Of a stretch of DNA of 64,000 bases, positions 13,513 to 27,149 are shown piece by piece. Position 1 is the stretch's first letter. Every line of letters begins with the position of its first letter. The notes beneath the pieces are model-generated. The model was not told the DNA's origin, made no database searches, and saw only the letters and a list, made by a program, of their open reading frames with translations. This DNA is from Rotaria macrura (taxonomy: Eukaryota > Rotifera > Eurotatoria > Philodinida > Philodinidae): positions 332,805 through 396,804 of the forward strand of contig OENT01000017.1 in NCBI GenBank assembly GCA_900239685.1, written 5' to 3'. The position numbers were made by a program, and so were the translations under genes.

Positions 13513-16500
13513 CTGTATTTACCTGTGTTTTTGATTTGTTAGTTAACTTACGACAGATGAAATAAATAAAACATTAGTTTTTCAATTTATAGTATGCAAT
13601 ATATCATCAAGTCTATCGCCGTAAAATTATATTGTGATCTAGTAGAATGTACTGAAATGAAAAACAAAACAAGTATTATAGTCATAGAAATGAACTTCAA
13701 TTAAACGTCATTGTGAAATATGAATGACGACGATCGTTGTCGTAAGGAACTAAAAATCTGAAGTTCTCACTTTTCGCCACATATAATCTTGGTGAATGAT
13801 TAAAGAATGTATAGATAAGAGAGAGAGAGAGACAGTGTCTTATTAATTGTCCTTAATCGGATTACTTGAAGATTTAGTTCAGTGAGAAATGAAAAATGTA
13901 CGTCAAACTACTTGAATGAAATAGATTAATCTGTCTGTCGTTAGTATCAGCAGAAACAAAATGTTTTAGATTTAAATATTGAATAGAATGCATTAAGAGT
14001 TCGTAGTTAACATACATAAAATATCAAGATATGTTTTTTTTAGAATTAATTCAAAGATATCTTGCCGAAGCTAACTCACTCGATATGCATACAACATCTA
14101 AAATTAGTAAATCATTGTTTCATCGAATCGATGGAATAGCTTATATAATAATTGAAACAACTCTAGTCATAGCATACATTTGTATTGTTTCATTTTTAAA
14201 ATTCAAACAGATCTCATAATTGGTAAATGATAAATTAATTCATAAGAGTACTAGTAATTTTCGTGAAAACTCTTGTTCGAGGTTGTGCAAAGCACTTCTA
14301 TGATAACTGTCACCCTTCAAAATTTTTCCGGGTCACCAAAATCACTTTTAGCAAGTTATTTCCTCACAGATGATCATCCATTGGAATCAAAAATTAATTG
14401 ACTTTGAAACGACAAGTAAACGCCTGGATGGTTTTGACAGAAGTCTAAATCATACTCATCAGTGGTTCAAGGAAATACTCTTTCAAGTAAATAAAAAATT
14501 ATATCTTTGAAAACTTCATCATCTTTTTTAATGCTGCTCAATGTAGACTATTCATTCCAGTTCTTTAGTCAACTGGCAGCATCTTTAATTAACACTTGTA
14601 ATAATACAGAGGCTAGATCAAATTCTTCAATCATAAATTAGCATTCTATTGTCAAATACAATTGATATTTATTCGATATACGTACAGTTTGCATTGTGCT
14701 AAATCGAAAATGATTAATCTAGTTTGGTTTTGTGACTTACCTCCATCTGTAATCGATTCTTCACGTTAAAAAACGAAATATATACATAAATATTTATTGT
14801 TCATGAAAATGAATTTAATTACTAACGTCATAGAACTACAATGATGATTAGACAATGATTACTTAAATTCAGAACCTTTATATCTATTAGAAAGTTTCAA
14901 TCGCTTTTTACATAGCATGAAAAAAATTTCAACGGAATGTCACGAAAAGTAATTAACTGATGGTAATCTATGCACGTCGATAGTTCAGTTAGAAATAGTT
15001 ATTCCTAAACATCATTTGAAAATTCATCATTAAAGTATCACTATTTGATGAATCATATTCGAATGCATTGCATAGTGTTACATGTTGTAAGAAGCAAACG
15101 AAGTATACAATTCAGTCTATATTCAAAACAGTATTTAAGATAGTCATAGAAATCACTCTTCGATCACATTATGCACTACTATTGCCATTGTGAAATTCTG
15201 CAAATAGGTTTTAGTGCAGTCTGATGCATATTATTCTTTTGTCTTGCTCCTATCACATTTGAATTTATTTCATAGAAACGAAATCTACTGTTGATAATAA
15301 ATTCGATACTTTTGTTGTGTGTCAGCTTGTTTTCATCGACATATTTAATATTACAAATAGCAGGAAAAAAAACTCGGCATACCAATCTCTCGTGATTCGA
15401 TCACTTAGATCCTCTCAAATGTGTTCATCATCTGTTTCGTGATAATAAAGACTGAAAGATTTTGATACTATTCTTGGCAGGACTATTTCAAGGTTCCCAC
15501 TTATGTTATATTACCGTAGGCAATAGTATTTTTTTTAAATAATATCCCCAATTAAACTAGGAACCAAATTCTTTCACCAGAGTCAAAAGCTACATCGGCT
15601 TGTTGTTCTATAGAAAGTTAAATAGTATTTGAATGAAGTTTGTTTTTTTTTCGACAGATTATCATCGAGTAAAAAGTACGAAACCATGTTTCAATTGCAG
15701 GAATTCTTTTTTCATAGAAAAAAAATTTGCACAGTTGAAGCAAGAATGTATCGTGCTCAGAACACGAAAAATTCTCTAATACTCTCACACAACATCAATA
15801 AATTTACTATTGTTTGTTCGATATTTTTATCTATTCCATGCATAACTCAATTTTCATTTTTCATTATAACAACATTTATCGTTTATATTTTTCTAGCAAT
15901 TCACATACAATCATTCAATGGACGTATCATCATGTTTAGGAAATAAAACGTCTTTCTATCATTGTGTAAATTGTCATAGGAATTATGTCAATAGACAAAT
16001 TTATTGATTAATTAGTGAATTCATATTTCGGTAGAATGATATTCATGTTGAAAAATGACACATTCAACTTTCTCGTTTCAGAGAAGCATCTTTGACGTAC
16101 TAATTACAAAATCAATGACTGTAAAAATTGAAAAAAAAAGAATCGTCTTATATCCTTTACAATAGTTTTCGATTTCTTTCAATTAAAGAAATGCTCTAAC
16201 ATTATAACAATTTGTAAGCATTCTTCAGTGATCTTGTTTGTTGTCTGTCTGCAAATATTCTTTGATAGATGTTTATAAGTCAAAATATATAAATGATTTC
16301 GAATATGAAAGTAAATGGTTATAAACGAAATAGAATACAAGCATGCAATTGATAGTCGAAGTATGTTTCTTGCATCAACAGCAATTTTAGATTACTTTAT
16401 TTACTTATTTTTGTTACTTGTTCATTAGAAAATGGTTCCATCTTACCATATTTTCTAACAGAAAAGAAAAAGTAAAAAACTAATTAAGAAAACCAGAGAA

Positions 16501-16621
16501 TAAAAAATATTGTTCAAAGACTATTTTAACTTTTTTTTTTAAATGAAAATAAAACGAGGATATCGACATTAATAAAACAATATTTGAAAACAATGTGAAT
16601 GAAACATTTCTTGAAAATTCA
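13513..16621. other. intergenic, no gene recognised
   Basis: This is AT-rich and contains the 3' ends of the flanking converging genes (carrier on plus, SLC46 on minus). A GA dinucleotide run lies at about 13818-13832. Open frames such as 14031-14219 and 15629-15946 start from TTG or lack any recognisable content. Confidence 0.6.
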
Positions 16622-18403
16622 TTAATTTATTCCTGGAGTTTTTGAAGATGTTGACACTGGAAATAAAACAGTTTCTATACCTACTGGTACTTTTATCGGC
16701 AAATGATCAGGTATTAATATTGGCGTACATTCCGTTATACGATGATCGGTTTCATCAGGAATAGTTTTGGTTACTACATATAAAATACAATTAAGAATCA
16801 ATGGAATAATACCGAGTGCCGCTGCTATAAGGAAAGTAAAGTTTCTTGAATAACTAACTGTAATCGAGTATAGATAGTTGAAAAATGAATTTCCAAATAC
16901 ATTTAATATCGTATTTATCTCTGTGACAAATGTATATGCATTACTTATTTCATGTGGTTCCAGCCATTTCGATATAATCGAATACGTTAATGAACCTTGA
17001 TATGAAGTAAATGGTGCTATTAATAGACCTAAGTATAATTGCCAGTCATAATATGCTTGAAATACCCATACAGCTGATAAAATAAAAAACACATGTGATA
17101 TACAACAAATAGTAGTATCGCTGAAACGTGTATATGTAAAAAATTTCATTCCAACAATCGTTCCAATACACCAAACAATTGACGAGACTGTATTGTAGTA
17201 GCCAATATCTTTAGCTGAAAAATTAGAAAAAAAAGCACAATATTATTTTCTTTTTGTTGAATTATTCATTTTTAATCGTTTTGTTTTCGCGAACGCTTAT
17301 TTTTACCTGACCAACAAAATGGATAATTTAGTTGAAACCATAGAAAGGGAACACCAAATGCTAATGATGCTAAGCAATGAAAAATGAAGGCTATAAGTGT
17401 TACCAATAAATTGATTGTCCGTTTTCGTGAGCGATATGTATGCTGTGGTGAAAAGACCATACATATTTGTATTAATTGATTATATTTTGTATTTCGATAT
17501 TTATTATGGTTACAATCATAAGGAGTTTTCGATAGAATTGGTATTAATGATTGAGATTTCATATAGTGATAAACAATCACGATTGTTAGTAACTGAACAA
17601 ATAAGGCTGTCCAATAGAGATCAATATAACCACGATATTCAATCCAAAAGCCGATCAGAAAGGAAGTTATTGCACCGACAGCTGTGCATAGAGCACCAGT
17701 ATAAAGAAATTTCGATGTTCTTTCTGATTCTTCTGTACTATCAGTAATGATTAAATTAAGAATAAAACTAGATACATTACCGCCACCAGCTAAACTTGAT
17801 AGAAATGCAGCTATATGCCACCAATATTCTGACAGCTATTAGTCAGATGAAAATGGAATATACGAGAAAAACGCTTATTTTATGTTAAATCATATTTGGA
17901 AACTTACTTCATAATAAATAATAAGTAACCAAATCGAATATTGTAAAACATTACCGAACATAGTTAAAATCAGAACAAATTTGCGGCCGAGCTGATGTGT
18001 ATATAAACCCAATATGTAAGTCATAACAATAGTCGGTATACTTGATGCTACTGTTTGATAAAAGAATAAATTTGATGATTTTCGTTGAGCCCATTGTTGA
18101 GCTGGTGCTGAAATCGATTGATCTTTGCAGTGACCAAGTCCATTGCTTGTCGTTGTAGAAATCGTACTTGACATGAAAGATTGATCATTCGATGAAGTAT
18201 ATGATTGAAGATAATAATTGTAAATATACTGACCAATCGATGCAGCTAAACAGTAGTAGATTGTCTAAAGAAATTTTTCCTTTCACGTTAAGATTATAAA
18301 TGAACCAAAAAAAACATATGTATCTTACTTGAAGGCATAGAATGATTTCAATTAAATGTGAATGAAATAAACGACGTAATGAAAATCGACATGAAATATG
18401 CAT
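16622..18403 (-). CDS. SLC46-family MFS transporter, 517 aa
   Basis: Exons on the minus strand are 18329-18403, 17908-18264, 17307-17835 and 16622-17214, joined in phases 0, 0 and 1 (1554 bases). The protein is a 12-helix major facilitator of the SLC46 type (proton-coupled folate transporter and lysosomal relatives). Visible hallmarks are a first hydrophobic segment followed by a loop with Cys and Asn/Ser, the loop 2-3 signature THQLGRKFVL, the TM4 Gly-rich segment SLAGGGNVSSF, the conserved TEESERTSKF cytoplasmic loop after it, and a C-terminal half with SYSRNFTFLIAAALGIIPL, which matches the family TM12 region. The substrate cannot be read from the sequence. The frame stays open upstream of the chosen ATG for about 44 codons (to a TGA near 18533), so an additional 5' exon with another start is possible. 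Confidence 0.88.
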
Positions 18404-21065
18404 AACTAAACGTTTTTTTAGATATTCCCGTGGTCTCCTAGTAAGAGATAGTTCACTTGTTTCGACCTTGTCGGTACATGATTCTTCACTAGGGTTCTTA
18501 TTATAGCATAAGCAATCACTTCCTCATTTCAGCATCAAATAATGTTCTGTCATACTCTCCTCATGTAGTCTAAGTGAAACTTTCATTCTGATGAAAGTAA
18601 TGCCATACGCTACCCTATACGCAAATCAATAATGAACATCAATAGTAAAATTCCAGTCGCAGACAAATGGTGTCTAGATGGCGTAAAATGATGTCGGAAA
18701 TTGAAAAGAAAGATATTCTTGTAGCATCGAATCAACTACAGTAGTATTTAATTTATGTATATATTTCTTCGAGTCAAAACGAATTGCCAACAACAAAGGC
18801 AACATGTTGGAATGAAACATCATTCTGACATTTATCAATACTGATAACATAGAGAATATTTCATAAATGATATAGAAAGTATGTATGACTATAGTCACAA
18901 AAATGAAAATAGTGATATAGAAAGACCTGGAAATGATAGTTCAGTAAAATTAAATTAAACTAGAAGATACAACACGACAATGCATATTTCTCAGTTTTTA
19001 TTTTGAATGATTCGAATAAGAACCATAGCTATGATGATATCATTAAGAAAAATCATCACGAATTAAATATCGGCGAAAGCAAGAGTTTCCGAAAAAAAAA
19101 TCTTTCTAATTTGTTGTTTGCTCATATTATCCAGAATAGATGAAACAATATCTTGTAGTTAATAATCAATGTCTGTCGAAGGAACATACTTCAGAAAAGC
19201 GATAAAAAAAATTCGATAAATCAGCATTGAATCAAAGACACTATAGAAGAATAATACGTGTATCTTGATACTTTGTGCACGGTATAAATCTATCAAGTAT
19301 CACATTCAATAAGTTTTCACGTCACCATTGCCTTTGAGTTAGTTCGTTCGATGTCCAAAAAGTGACACAAGATAGTAGTGGATTTTGGTAGTGAGATTAA
19401 CTATAATGAACATATGTGCATTACACAATGATTGAGAGACACGTACATAGATGATCTCAAAAGATATTCGATTTCTGATTGAATCATCTGCTTCATTATG
19501 AAAGCATCAATGATAAAAATAAATTTTTATTAGAACAACCTGTTAAGAACTTTGTCGAGTTTCTGTATGTCTGAAGTGAAGATACGTAGGCAGTAGATTT
19601 TCTCTTCATTACTACTTTGAAGAAACTATCCGTGTTAGTGAGGTCACAAGAAAGGTTTTCTCTAAAATGAGAACTACATCAGAAAATTTTCAATGATCAC
19701 ATCGATCAATTTATACGAGAGAAATGATCAGCAATCAGTTAAATCGATCGTTGACAGTTGTAATAAATCTGCAGTGATAAAAACTTTACTGGTTGTGTAT
19801 TGAAATTTGATCGTATTTGGCATGCCTCTTATCACATAAATTTATACATGCCAATTGAAAGTATAAAGATTAGAAGAATTTCGAGTTATTAGATCTAGTG
19901 ATAGTTGTTTTCAAGCTACTGAGTAACTCGATGATGCTCATCCATAGTATTTACATAAGAATAGTCATGTCTATGAACACTGTAGAGATTATCGAGATAG
20001 TATACGGTGGAGTGTTTCGCGAAAGATCCTAAACCAGTAGATATTGATTTTGAAAACGGTCATAAAAAAAAGGTCAATAAGTAAAAAGAAATCGTTATCA
20101 GAGAATCTTTTGTTCAAAGATTTTTCAATCTTTCATGTTATTCGTACTAGAGAAGTCTATGAGGAATTACTATTGTTTAGATGATATCAATCTATGTTAA
20201 AAAATGAATTCTATTCCAAGAAAGCTTTCATCAATCAAACAATAAGATGATTGATGAGATTTCTGATATCGATTAGATGAGAATCACTGATTAGTTTTAC
20301 TGCAATATTTGCATGATCTCAATTTGAATATGGTTACAGTCATTTGATCGTCTTTGGCATGATAAAATATCTATTATTTGCACATGTCTACTATCGTACC
20401 TTTCTCTTTTTACTATCCGTAGTGTTTTACAAGACAGAAAATGATCATACATGAACCAAAACTAACACTAGAAATGATCACATCAGAGATGAAACCAGTT
20501 AGTAGTTACAATCTCAACTCCCTCACAGAAGAATACCATGCAGGGAATAGCCTGTGTGAGCTGAAACACGATGGACAGTGGCGGTTACAAAAGACTCAAA
20601 TGCACAATCGAGGAGTATCATTTTCAACATAGACATTCGTTGATAAAACTACTTTAGAATAATGTATTCTGCATTCATTGCTTCAACTTCTTTTCAACTT
20701 GAATATTTTAATCTATTTGAATATCATGTACTCAATTTTCAGCGGAAATCAAGAATTCCTCATTTCAACAAAACATAGTTCGCATTCGATCAAAAGAATT
20801 TTGCATTTGGCCTTGGAAGTAATCATCAGAATTAGCAGCTTAGATGATTAAAACTCAAATTATATCTAGTTTGTTCTAAGACTCTTTGTGAAACAGCTTT
20901 TAATAAAATAACACGAGCATACAGATAGAAAGATACACTCAATCGTCTAACAATAACTGCAGAAAAGATGATTTATTAATAATTCGTACCTATAGGTATG
21001 TTCAAAAGCACGTAGAAGAAACATGTTTATGTATGTTTTTCTTTCTTTCAATGGATTATTTATTT
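18404..21065. other. intergenic, no gene recognised
   Basis: Apart from the open upstream frame of the SLC46 gene near 18404-18530, nothing coding is evident. A 63-codon ATG frame at 20441-20632 on plus is less AT-rich than its surroundings, but it shows no domain and no splice context. Confidence 0.5.
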
Positions 21066-21632
21066 TTACGAAGACAAAAGAGTATGAACTTTTTGAATAA
21101 CTTCTTCAATAACACGAACAGCATTTAGAACACTTGTCATAGCCTGTGTTGCTATTGAACTGTGCATTGTAGGAATTAAGTCACTAATCATGGCAAGGAG
21201 GGTTTGTACGTGTGTTGTCAAGAAAGTACTTAATTTTGTAATTGCTTCTCGAAGTTTGGTTGCTACATTACCATTGAGAAAACTTTGAACTATATCCAAA
21301 ATGGACTTTTGAAACGAAAGTTTAAATGATTGAAGTTCACTTAGAAGATTTAATCGAGCATCATTTTCTATGTCACGTTTGCCAAGTGCTGGAACTTTAT
21401 CACCGATCCATGATGTTAAACCATAAATTGCGTTTGAAACGGCATTCGTAACACTGGCATGAATATTTGAAATCGTATTAACAGCATTATCAAGAGTTTC
21501 AGCAACTGGCATGACGATGGGACTTATCAAATCCCACATGTCCAGAAGTCCACGTTCTTGTTCAACGGGAACACTAGTGCAAAAAGCACCATGTAATTGA
21601 GCAACGATTAAAACAACAAGAAGAAATTTCAT
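21066..21632 (-). CDS. small secreted helical protein with GKR site, 188 aa
   Basis: This is a single-exon frame. The chosen ATG at 21632 begins a classic signal peptide (MKFLLVVLIVAQLHGAFC), with cleavage expected just after it. An in-frame ATG at 21698 would add 22 residues in front and bury the signal, so it is less likely. The mature part has no Cys and is rich in Ala, Val, Leu, Ser and Thr, with spacing that suggests amphipathic helices. It contains a Gly-Lys-Arg triplet (PALGKRDIEND), the form of a prohormone-convertase site with an amidation glycine. Such a cut would release an N-terminal peptide of about 68 residues and leave a helical C-terminal domain. I do not recognise the family. 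It could be a peptide precursor, an antimicrobial-like or a lipid-binding secreted protein; these are inferences. Confidence 0.7.
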   Translation of the reverse strand: MKFLLVVLIVAQLHGAFCTSVPVEQERGLLDMWDLISPIVMPVAETLDNAVNTISNIHASVTNAVSNAIYGLTSWIGDKVPALGKRDIENDARLNLLSELQSFKLSFQKSILDIVQSFLNGNVATKLREAITKLSTFLTTHVQTLLAMISDLIPTMHSSIATQAMTSVLNAVRVIEEVIQKVHTLLSS

Positions 21633-24600
21633 ACTGTCGATAATTGTAAATGTGTTGTTCTTGGTTGAAGAAATTAGCTTTTTAAGCAAAAATAACATCT
21701 GTTATTTTTCTCATTGCCATGTTTTATCACATCGGCTTGCATATTCGAGTTGTGGTGTGTTTAATGCTTGAAGGTGTGTGAAGGGCATCATCTATAAGCC
21801 AATCATACCATGGGTGTTTTTGAAGAATCTGCTTAAAAAAATCACGCGATTATTGTGTTACACGTACCGATTTAACAACGTTTGAATAATGCTTCAATGT
21901 AGATGAATATCATCGTAGGATTTTATTCACACTGAAGATGAAATTTATCTTTGGATATGAGAAAAAATTCTCCCTAAGATTTTTCGATGTTAATGTGATG
22001 GAATTCGAGTACGTGAATTTTAATGTAAGACTTTAACTCTCGTTAACTGATTAGGAAGCGATGTCTATAGATATTATTCATTGTTCGAGTCCAAATGGAA
22101 TCTATGATAACATTTTGGTGAAACTAGTAGAAGTGGCAAAAGGATTCATGATCAAGAGTCATTATAGTTAAACTATGACTCTTTCACTGAATTTGCGATT
22201 CGTTGGTGTACGTACTGAAAATTCAGTAGTCATCATTTGATTTTGAATATTCACCAATGACTGAATCAAAGAACATTTTTAGGATATTCTGACATTGCCA
22301 ATCAAAACATCTTGAAATACATGAACAACGAATCGAATTTATTTGAACATTCAATAACTAAATAAATTGGTTCCTGTGATTGTTCAATAAACATTGCCAA
22401 GATATTTTACTAGTTTTTTTGGCCTATTAATTAATAAAATTTCGCATCGTATTATGTGATTGCCTCCTGAAGCTTTATGAAAACAAAAGCTTTTCGGCCT
22501 TAAATAGCGTCATCAAGAGTCTCTAGTGAGTATTAAATGAAGACCGAAATCGATACCTGATTCAAGCAATGTCATTGTCACAAATACGATGCTCTACATT
22601 GGGCCATGATGATTCTAGATATTTTTCTATGATATACAATTTGATGGGATTTTGCTTTAATCATATTATAATTTTATTCTCGAGGACCTTGTTATTAGTG
22701 AATTTGCCTGATTTCTAACACTTTTAGGAAAAGGTTTTTTTCTCGCTTTTGATACCCCAACTAGACGGAGCATAAGCGAGCATGACTGAAGGCAATAAGT
22801 AAAAACTTTTACAAGTTAAAAGTACAGAGATCCAGGTTGATTTTTAGGAGCAACTCATCACATATGGGTATCTGAGTGATTTTAGTCACAATAATCATAA
22901 TTTCGATCAAGGCAAATTTCATATTTTGAGTCAGCATAAAAAACTGAGTCGATCAATATGTTTTTCAAAATATTTGGAAAATGTTTATTTGAGTCGAAAA
23001 ATTCAACCGGGTCTCCGTCCTGGATATGTCAAGAACAAAATCCAGCGAGAATCTCGTTTTTATTATTTACCCTCCTGCCATTTTGGCATTGAATAGCATC
23101 ATAAAGGTCTAGAAGTCGTTTTTCATATTCAGAGTGAAATTTTGATCGATTTCATTTTTTCACATATCTCTGAGCGCGGGGGTAGGGGGAGGTGAGGACC
23201 CCGGCTGATTGTTTCGGCGAAAATAAAAATTCTCGAATTATTTTGAAAAGCGTATAAGTTGCCTCAGTTTTGTATGTTGGTTCTAAATATGGCGTTATTA
23301 TTATTTTTAATCAAAAACGTAATTATTATGAGAAAAATCAGTCCAATATGAACCAAAAATGCATGTTTTTGATACAGATACACAGGATATGAACTATGTG
23401 GATCCTGGTCCGGACTTTCAGCCACTATCAATAGTACCATACTGTAGAACGTCGAAAGGGCTATCAAGTGGTGTGTACTTGTGGTCAAATTTCCAGATTT
23501 CTATCCTTTGAAATAGAGGAGTTATATAGGGTTCGATTTAGCTGGGGCACTCCGCTTGAGTCCTACCCACCTTCGGATCTCTTTAAAAAAATTTTTAATT
23601 TATTTAACTTCTGTCTATGTTTACATGTCCAAGATCTATAATCTCATCAATTTTCACTCAATTAGCAAGAAGTGGATGTAAACTCTTGGACATTCTCCAA
23701 ATAATACTCATATATGAGCAGTTGTCCCGAACAAGCAAAGTGGATCTCTGTATTTTGACCGTGCGAAAACTTTTAATTATCACCTTCAACCATTTTCACC
23801 TATCCTTCATCTAACTAGCATATAAAAAACACGAAACAAAAATATTTTCCTAAAAGTAATAGAAACTCGGCGGATTCACCCACATAGCAATTAATGATTG
23901 TTTGATAGATATCCCTTTTATGGTTTAGTCTATTGATAACAAGATTGCTCAACAGGTAACCAGAGGAATATATTTACATACGTATTAAAGTTAGATAGAC
24001 GATTTTAAGTTTTCTTTTCTATCAATTATTTATATGTCAAGAACCTACGACAATCGATATTCAATCTGCAATATTATTCATCTTCAGTCAACTAAACAAA
24101 AAAAGCAACAGGATGAAACTCAGTTTGTTTTCATTAATGAAAATTTTTAGCAGTTAGAAATTTCATATTAAAATTTTACATAACACTGACATGACCTATA
24201 GAATTCAACCTGTGTTAATGAATCGATGTAGCGGTGGATAAATAGTTATTAAACGAGTAAAATATGCAAGTTTGTTTTTTTCAATGCCAATATAGAATAC
24301 ACAGGATGATCCATATAATAATGATGAAGAATATTGAACACAACAAAATGTTGATGAAAAATATTGCGGTTAGTACAATGACATTTTCATGGAATGTTTG
24401 ACATGGTAATCAATAAAAACATTTCCTGTTCTAATTAAGTCATGTATTCGAATCATAAGACTAACCTCAAGTAATAAACAAGCCAAGAAACAGCAAAATC
24501 AGGACGTCTTTTCTACGAATAGAGTTAGTGTCCTCATGTTTATTCTTCCCTTGTTACACAGTAACGACAAGTTCGATGCTGTCTGTCGTTGAACAAAACT

Positions 24601-25702
24601 TTCTTATCATAAATTGACACGAATAATAACTGTATGTATTGACGTATTAGTTCATTACTTATCGATGAAGAATATTCATTCGTTTGCCAAGAATCGATCA
24701 GAATATGATAAATACTATACGCAAGATGCATCTTCATATAATGAATTATAATTTATTTACAAGATCGATCGACCATTGAATCCACGAAACGCTTAATTTT
24801 TTGTGTCAGTATCATGTTTGAATGTGACTTGTTCTTTACCGAATAGATTTGAAATTGTGAATGGTCAAGATCTTTGCTCTCTGTGGGCTACCGTCAGAGA
24901 GAAAATAAACGCACTGATATTTGCTGTTGTTTATTCATCGTCCCTCATTTCTATCGTTGCATAGTTTATGAATTAGTATTATTCACCCTTGATCATTTTC
25001 TCAAAATTTGCAACACTAAAATCTTCACTTGTACGAAATAGGTTTAATTGTATTGGCACTTATGTCAATTGAAACTCGAGATAGACTGCAGAGTTTTCCC
25101 AGACTAATGGGTGATTGAATGAAAAATTCGCATGATAGTAAATTTGATCGATTAATACGAATTGGAACCATTATCTTTCGTCATCATTGAAGTACTAAAG
25201 ATGTTTATGGTCGATGCGATTCACAAGCATAGTCAATATCATTAGTACACAAATGTGAAGGACACGTTAGTTTACTGTTAATGGATGACAGGGATTATCG
25301 TGGTATGCATTATTTAGACGTAAGAAAGTCTAATTTTATCTCTAATGATTCTTAACCATCTGTTTTCCGCATGTATAATTACCAGAATTCATCGTTCACA
25401 GGATAACTGCCGCCATAGTTTGTTTAAATGTTGAAAAACAAAGTGATTGCTGTTCGAATAAAGTTGTATAAATCCAACAGTTTTTTTTTTGTTGTTGTTA
25501 TTTCATTTGGAATGAAAATGAAACTTAACTGCGATCTTAAGATATCGATTTCAAAGGATAGTAAGTAACAAGAGATTAATATCACAATAGAAAAATATTG
25601 ATTCATGACCTTGGATATTGAAATATAAAAACTCAATGCAATACCTGTACAGATCAATTTATTTGGCCCTTCAAAATTAACATTTCTTACTTATTGACGA
25701 AA
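21633..25702. other. intergenic, with a less AT-rich patch
   Basis: No gene was recognised. Around 22700-23600 the sequence is less AT-rich, with G-runs and C-runs near 23175-23205, suggesting an old, degraded repeat. A minus-strand frame at 23264-23488 starts from TTG and is not convincing. The end of the stretch should carry the promoter of the EGF/chitin-binding gene. Confidence 0.45.
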
Positions 25703-26652
25703 ATGAGAACTATTTTTGCAGCAGTTATTGTTGTTGTACTGCAACAACATGTTCATCTAGCTGACGGAGGTAAAAATAAAATGATCTCGATTTTCATTCA
25801 ACTTTTTGAAATATGTATACTGTTTTAGTTACATGTGCAAGTAATCCATGCAATCTCGTAAATGGTTTATACGATCAATCCAATGGCTATTGTTGTTATG
25901 ATCTACCACCTACTTATACGAATTCTGTATGTACATGTCCAAATAATGCTCAACCCGTTCTAAATGCACCTTGCCGTAAGAAATCGGACATAATATTGAA
26001 GCAAAAATATTCATGCATACTCGTCCATTGAATATAGGTCAAGCTATAACAGGAAATCTAACATTCTGCAATCGAACATGCTTGAATGGTGGTGTATGTA
26101 ATCGTGTAAATGGTTCAGAAGTATGCTGGTGTACATTAGGTTATTCGGGTTCTTCTTGTGAACTTCAAGGTTAGGGATATAAATCTTTTGTTAAGTATTC
26201 GTCTAACATTTAATTCCGAATGATGTAGGAATTGCTGGTCGTTGTGTAGCTGGTCTCTGTCTATCTGGAACTTGTGTTGAAAGAGTGATCGGAGCAACCC
26301 AATTCGCTTATTGTTACTGTAATGCTGGTTGGGCAGGACAATGTTGTGACAGATGTTTGTATTGCATTTGTTGTAAATTTCTAATTCTATTCTGTGTCTT
26401 GTTGTTTTAGGCTATTTCACATGTACCCAACAGGGTGCTTTTCCCGATGCAGTAAATTGTGCCATTGGACGATATTTCTATTGTCCTCTAGCAACTGGTG
26501 GTAAGTGTTTCAACTAGAACTATGTCTTGATTATGATGATGATGACGATGATGCTCTTTCTTGTTCTAGCACCAACAATCGCAACGTGTCCTAACGGAAT
26601 GAGATTCAATCGCACGACATTAATGTGCAATTCATCTGCTACTTGTATATAA
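25703..26652 (+). CDS. secreted EGF plus chitin-binding type 2 protein, 214 aa
   Basis: There are six exons: 25703-25769, 25829-25975, 26038-26169, 26229-26354, 26411-26500 and 26570-26652. Exon 1 encodes a signal peptide (MRTIFAAVIVVVLQQHVHLA). Exon 2 is a Cys-rich module (CASNPCNLVNG ... YCCYDLPP ... CTCPNNAQ). Exon 3 is an EGF-like domain (CLNGGVCNRVNG ... CWCTLGYSGSSCE). Exon 4 is a second EGF-like module (CYCNAGWAGQCC). Exons 5 and 6 together make a peritrophin-A type chitin-binding domain with six Cys (CTQQGAFPD ... CAIGRYFYCP ... CPNGMRFN ... MCNSSATC). All five introns are phase 1. The protein is probably extracellular and attaches EGF modules to a chitinous matrix such as jaw or egg shell; that location is inference. 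A polyadenylation signal AATAAA lies near 26763. Confidence 0.88.
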
Positions 26653-27149
26653 TGAAAACTGAAAAATAATCATTGTATTTTTTGTTTTATTAACTCATCA
26701 ATAATATTAATATTTATGATATTTATATCCTTGAAATATCGTGTGTTTTTCTCTATACATCAAATAAAATGACATAAAAGTATATTGATCTAATGGTTTC
26801 GTGTTGTCAAAAGATTTGCCATACTTATTATTTGTCGACATCAAAATATGATTCTTCAGTGATATATTTACTCCTAATTGATAAATCTCCTTGAATAAAA
26901 ACTAAGAAAACATATTTTTTGTTATCGATATTAAAGAACTAAAAGCCCTTGAACCGGAACATATTTATTCAAACTACAGACTAAATATTTAATAAACCAA
27001 AACATATAATTCTAAACACTGCTCAGATATTAGAGCCGTAATACAGACAATGGACGAATAAATTTTCTCTATGATTCAACGAAAAGATCTACGAAAGAAA
27101 GTAATAGGAGAAAAAGAACAGGTATCACAAACAACAAGATTAAATGAAA
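26653..27149. other. intergenic between converging genes
   Basis: This is about 500 bases of AT-rich sequence holding the two 3' untranslated regions of genes that run towards each other. No coding content was seen. Confidence 0.7.

Noticed and set aside
20441-20632. 63-codon ATG frame on plus
   Set aside because: Somewhat coding-like, but alone, without recognised content or flanking exons; not enough to call.
22083-22094. GTTCGAGTCC, like a tRNA B box
   Set aside because: The flanks do not pair into a T-arm and no A box or cloverleaf precedes it; no tRNA gene called.
23264-23488. 74-codon hydrophobic minus frame
   Set aside because: It begins at TTG, not ATG, lies in a degraded-looking patch, and has no splice support.
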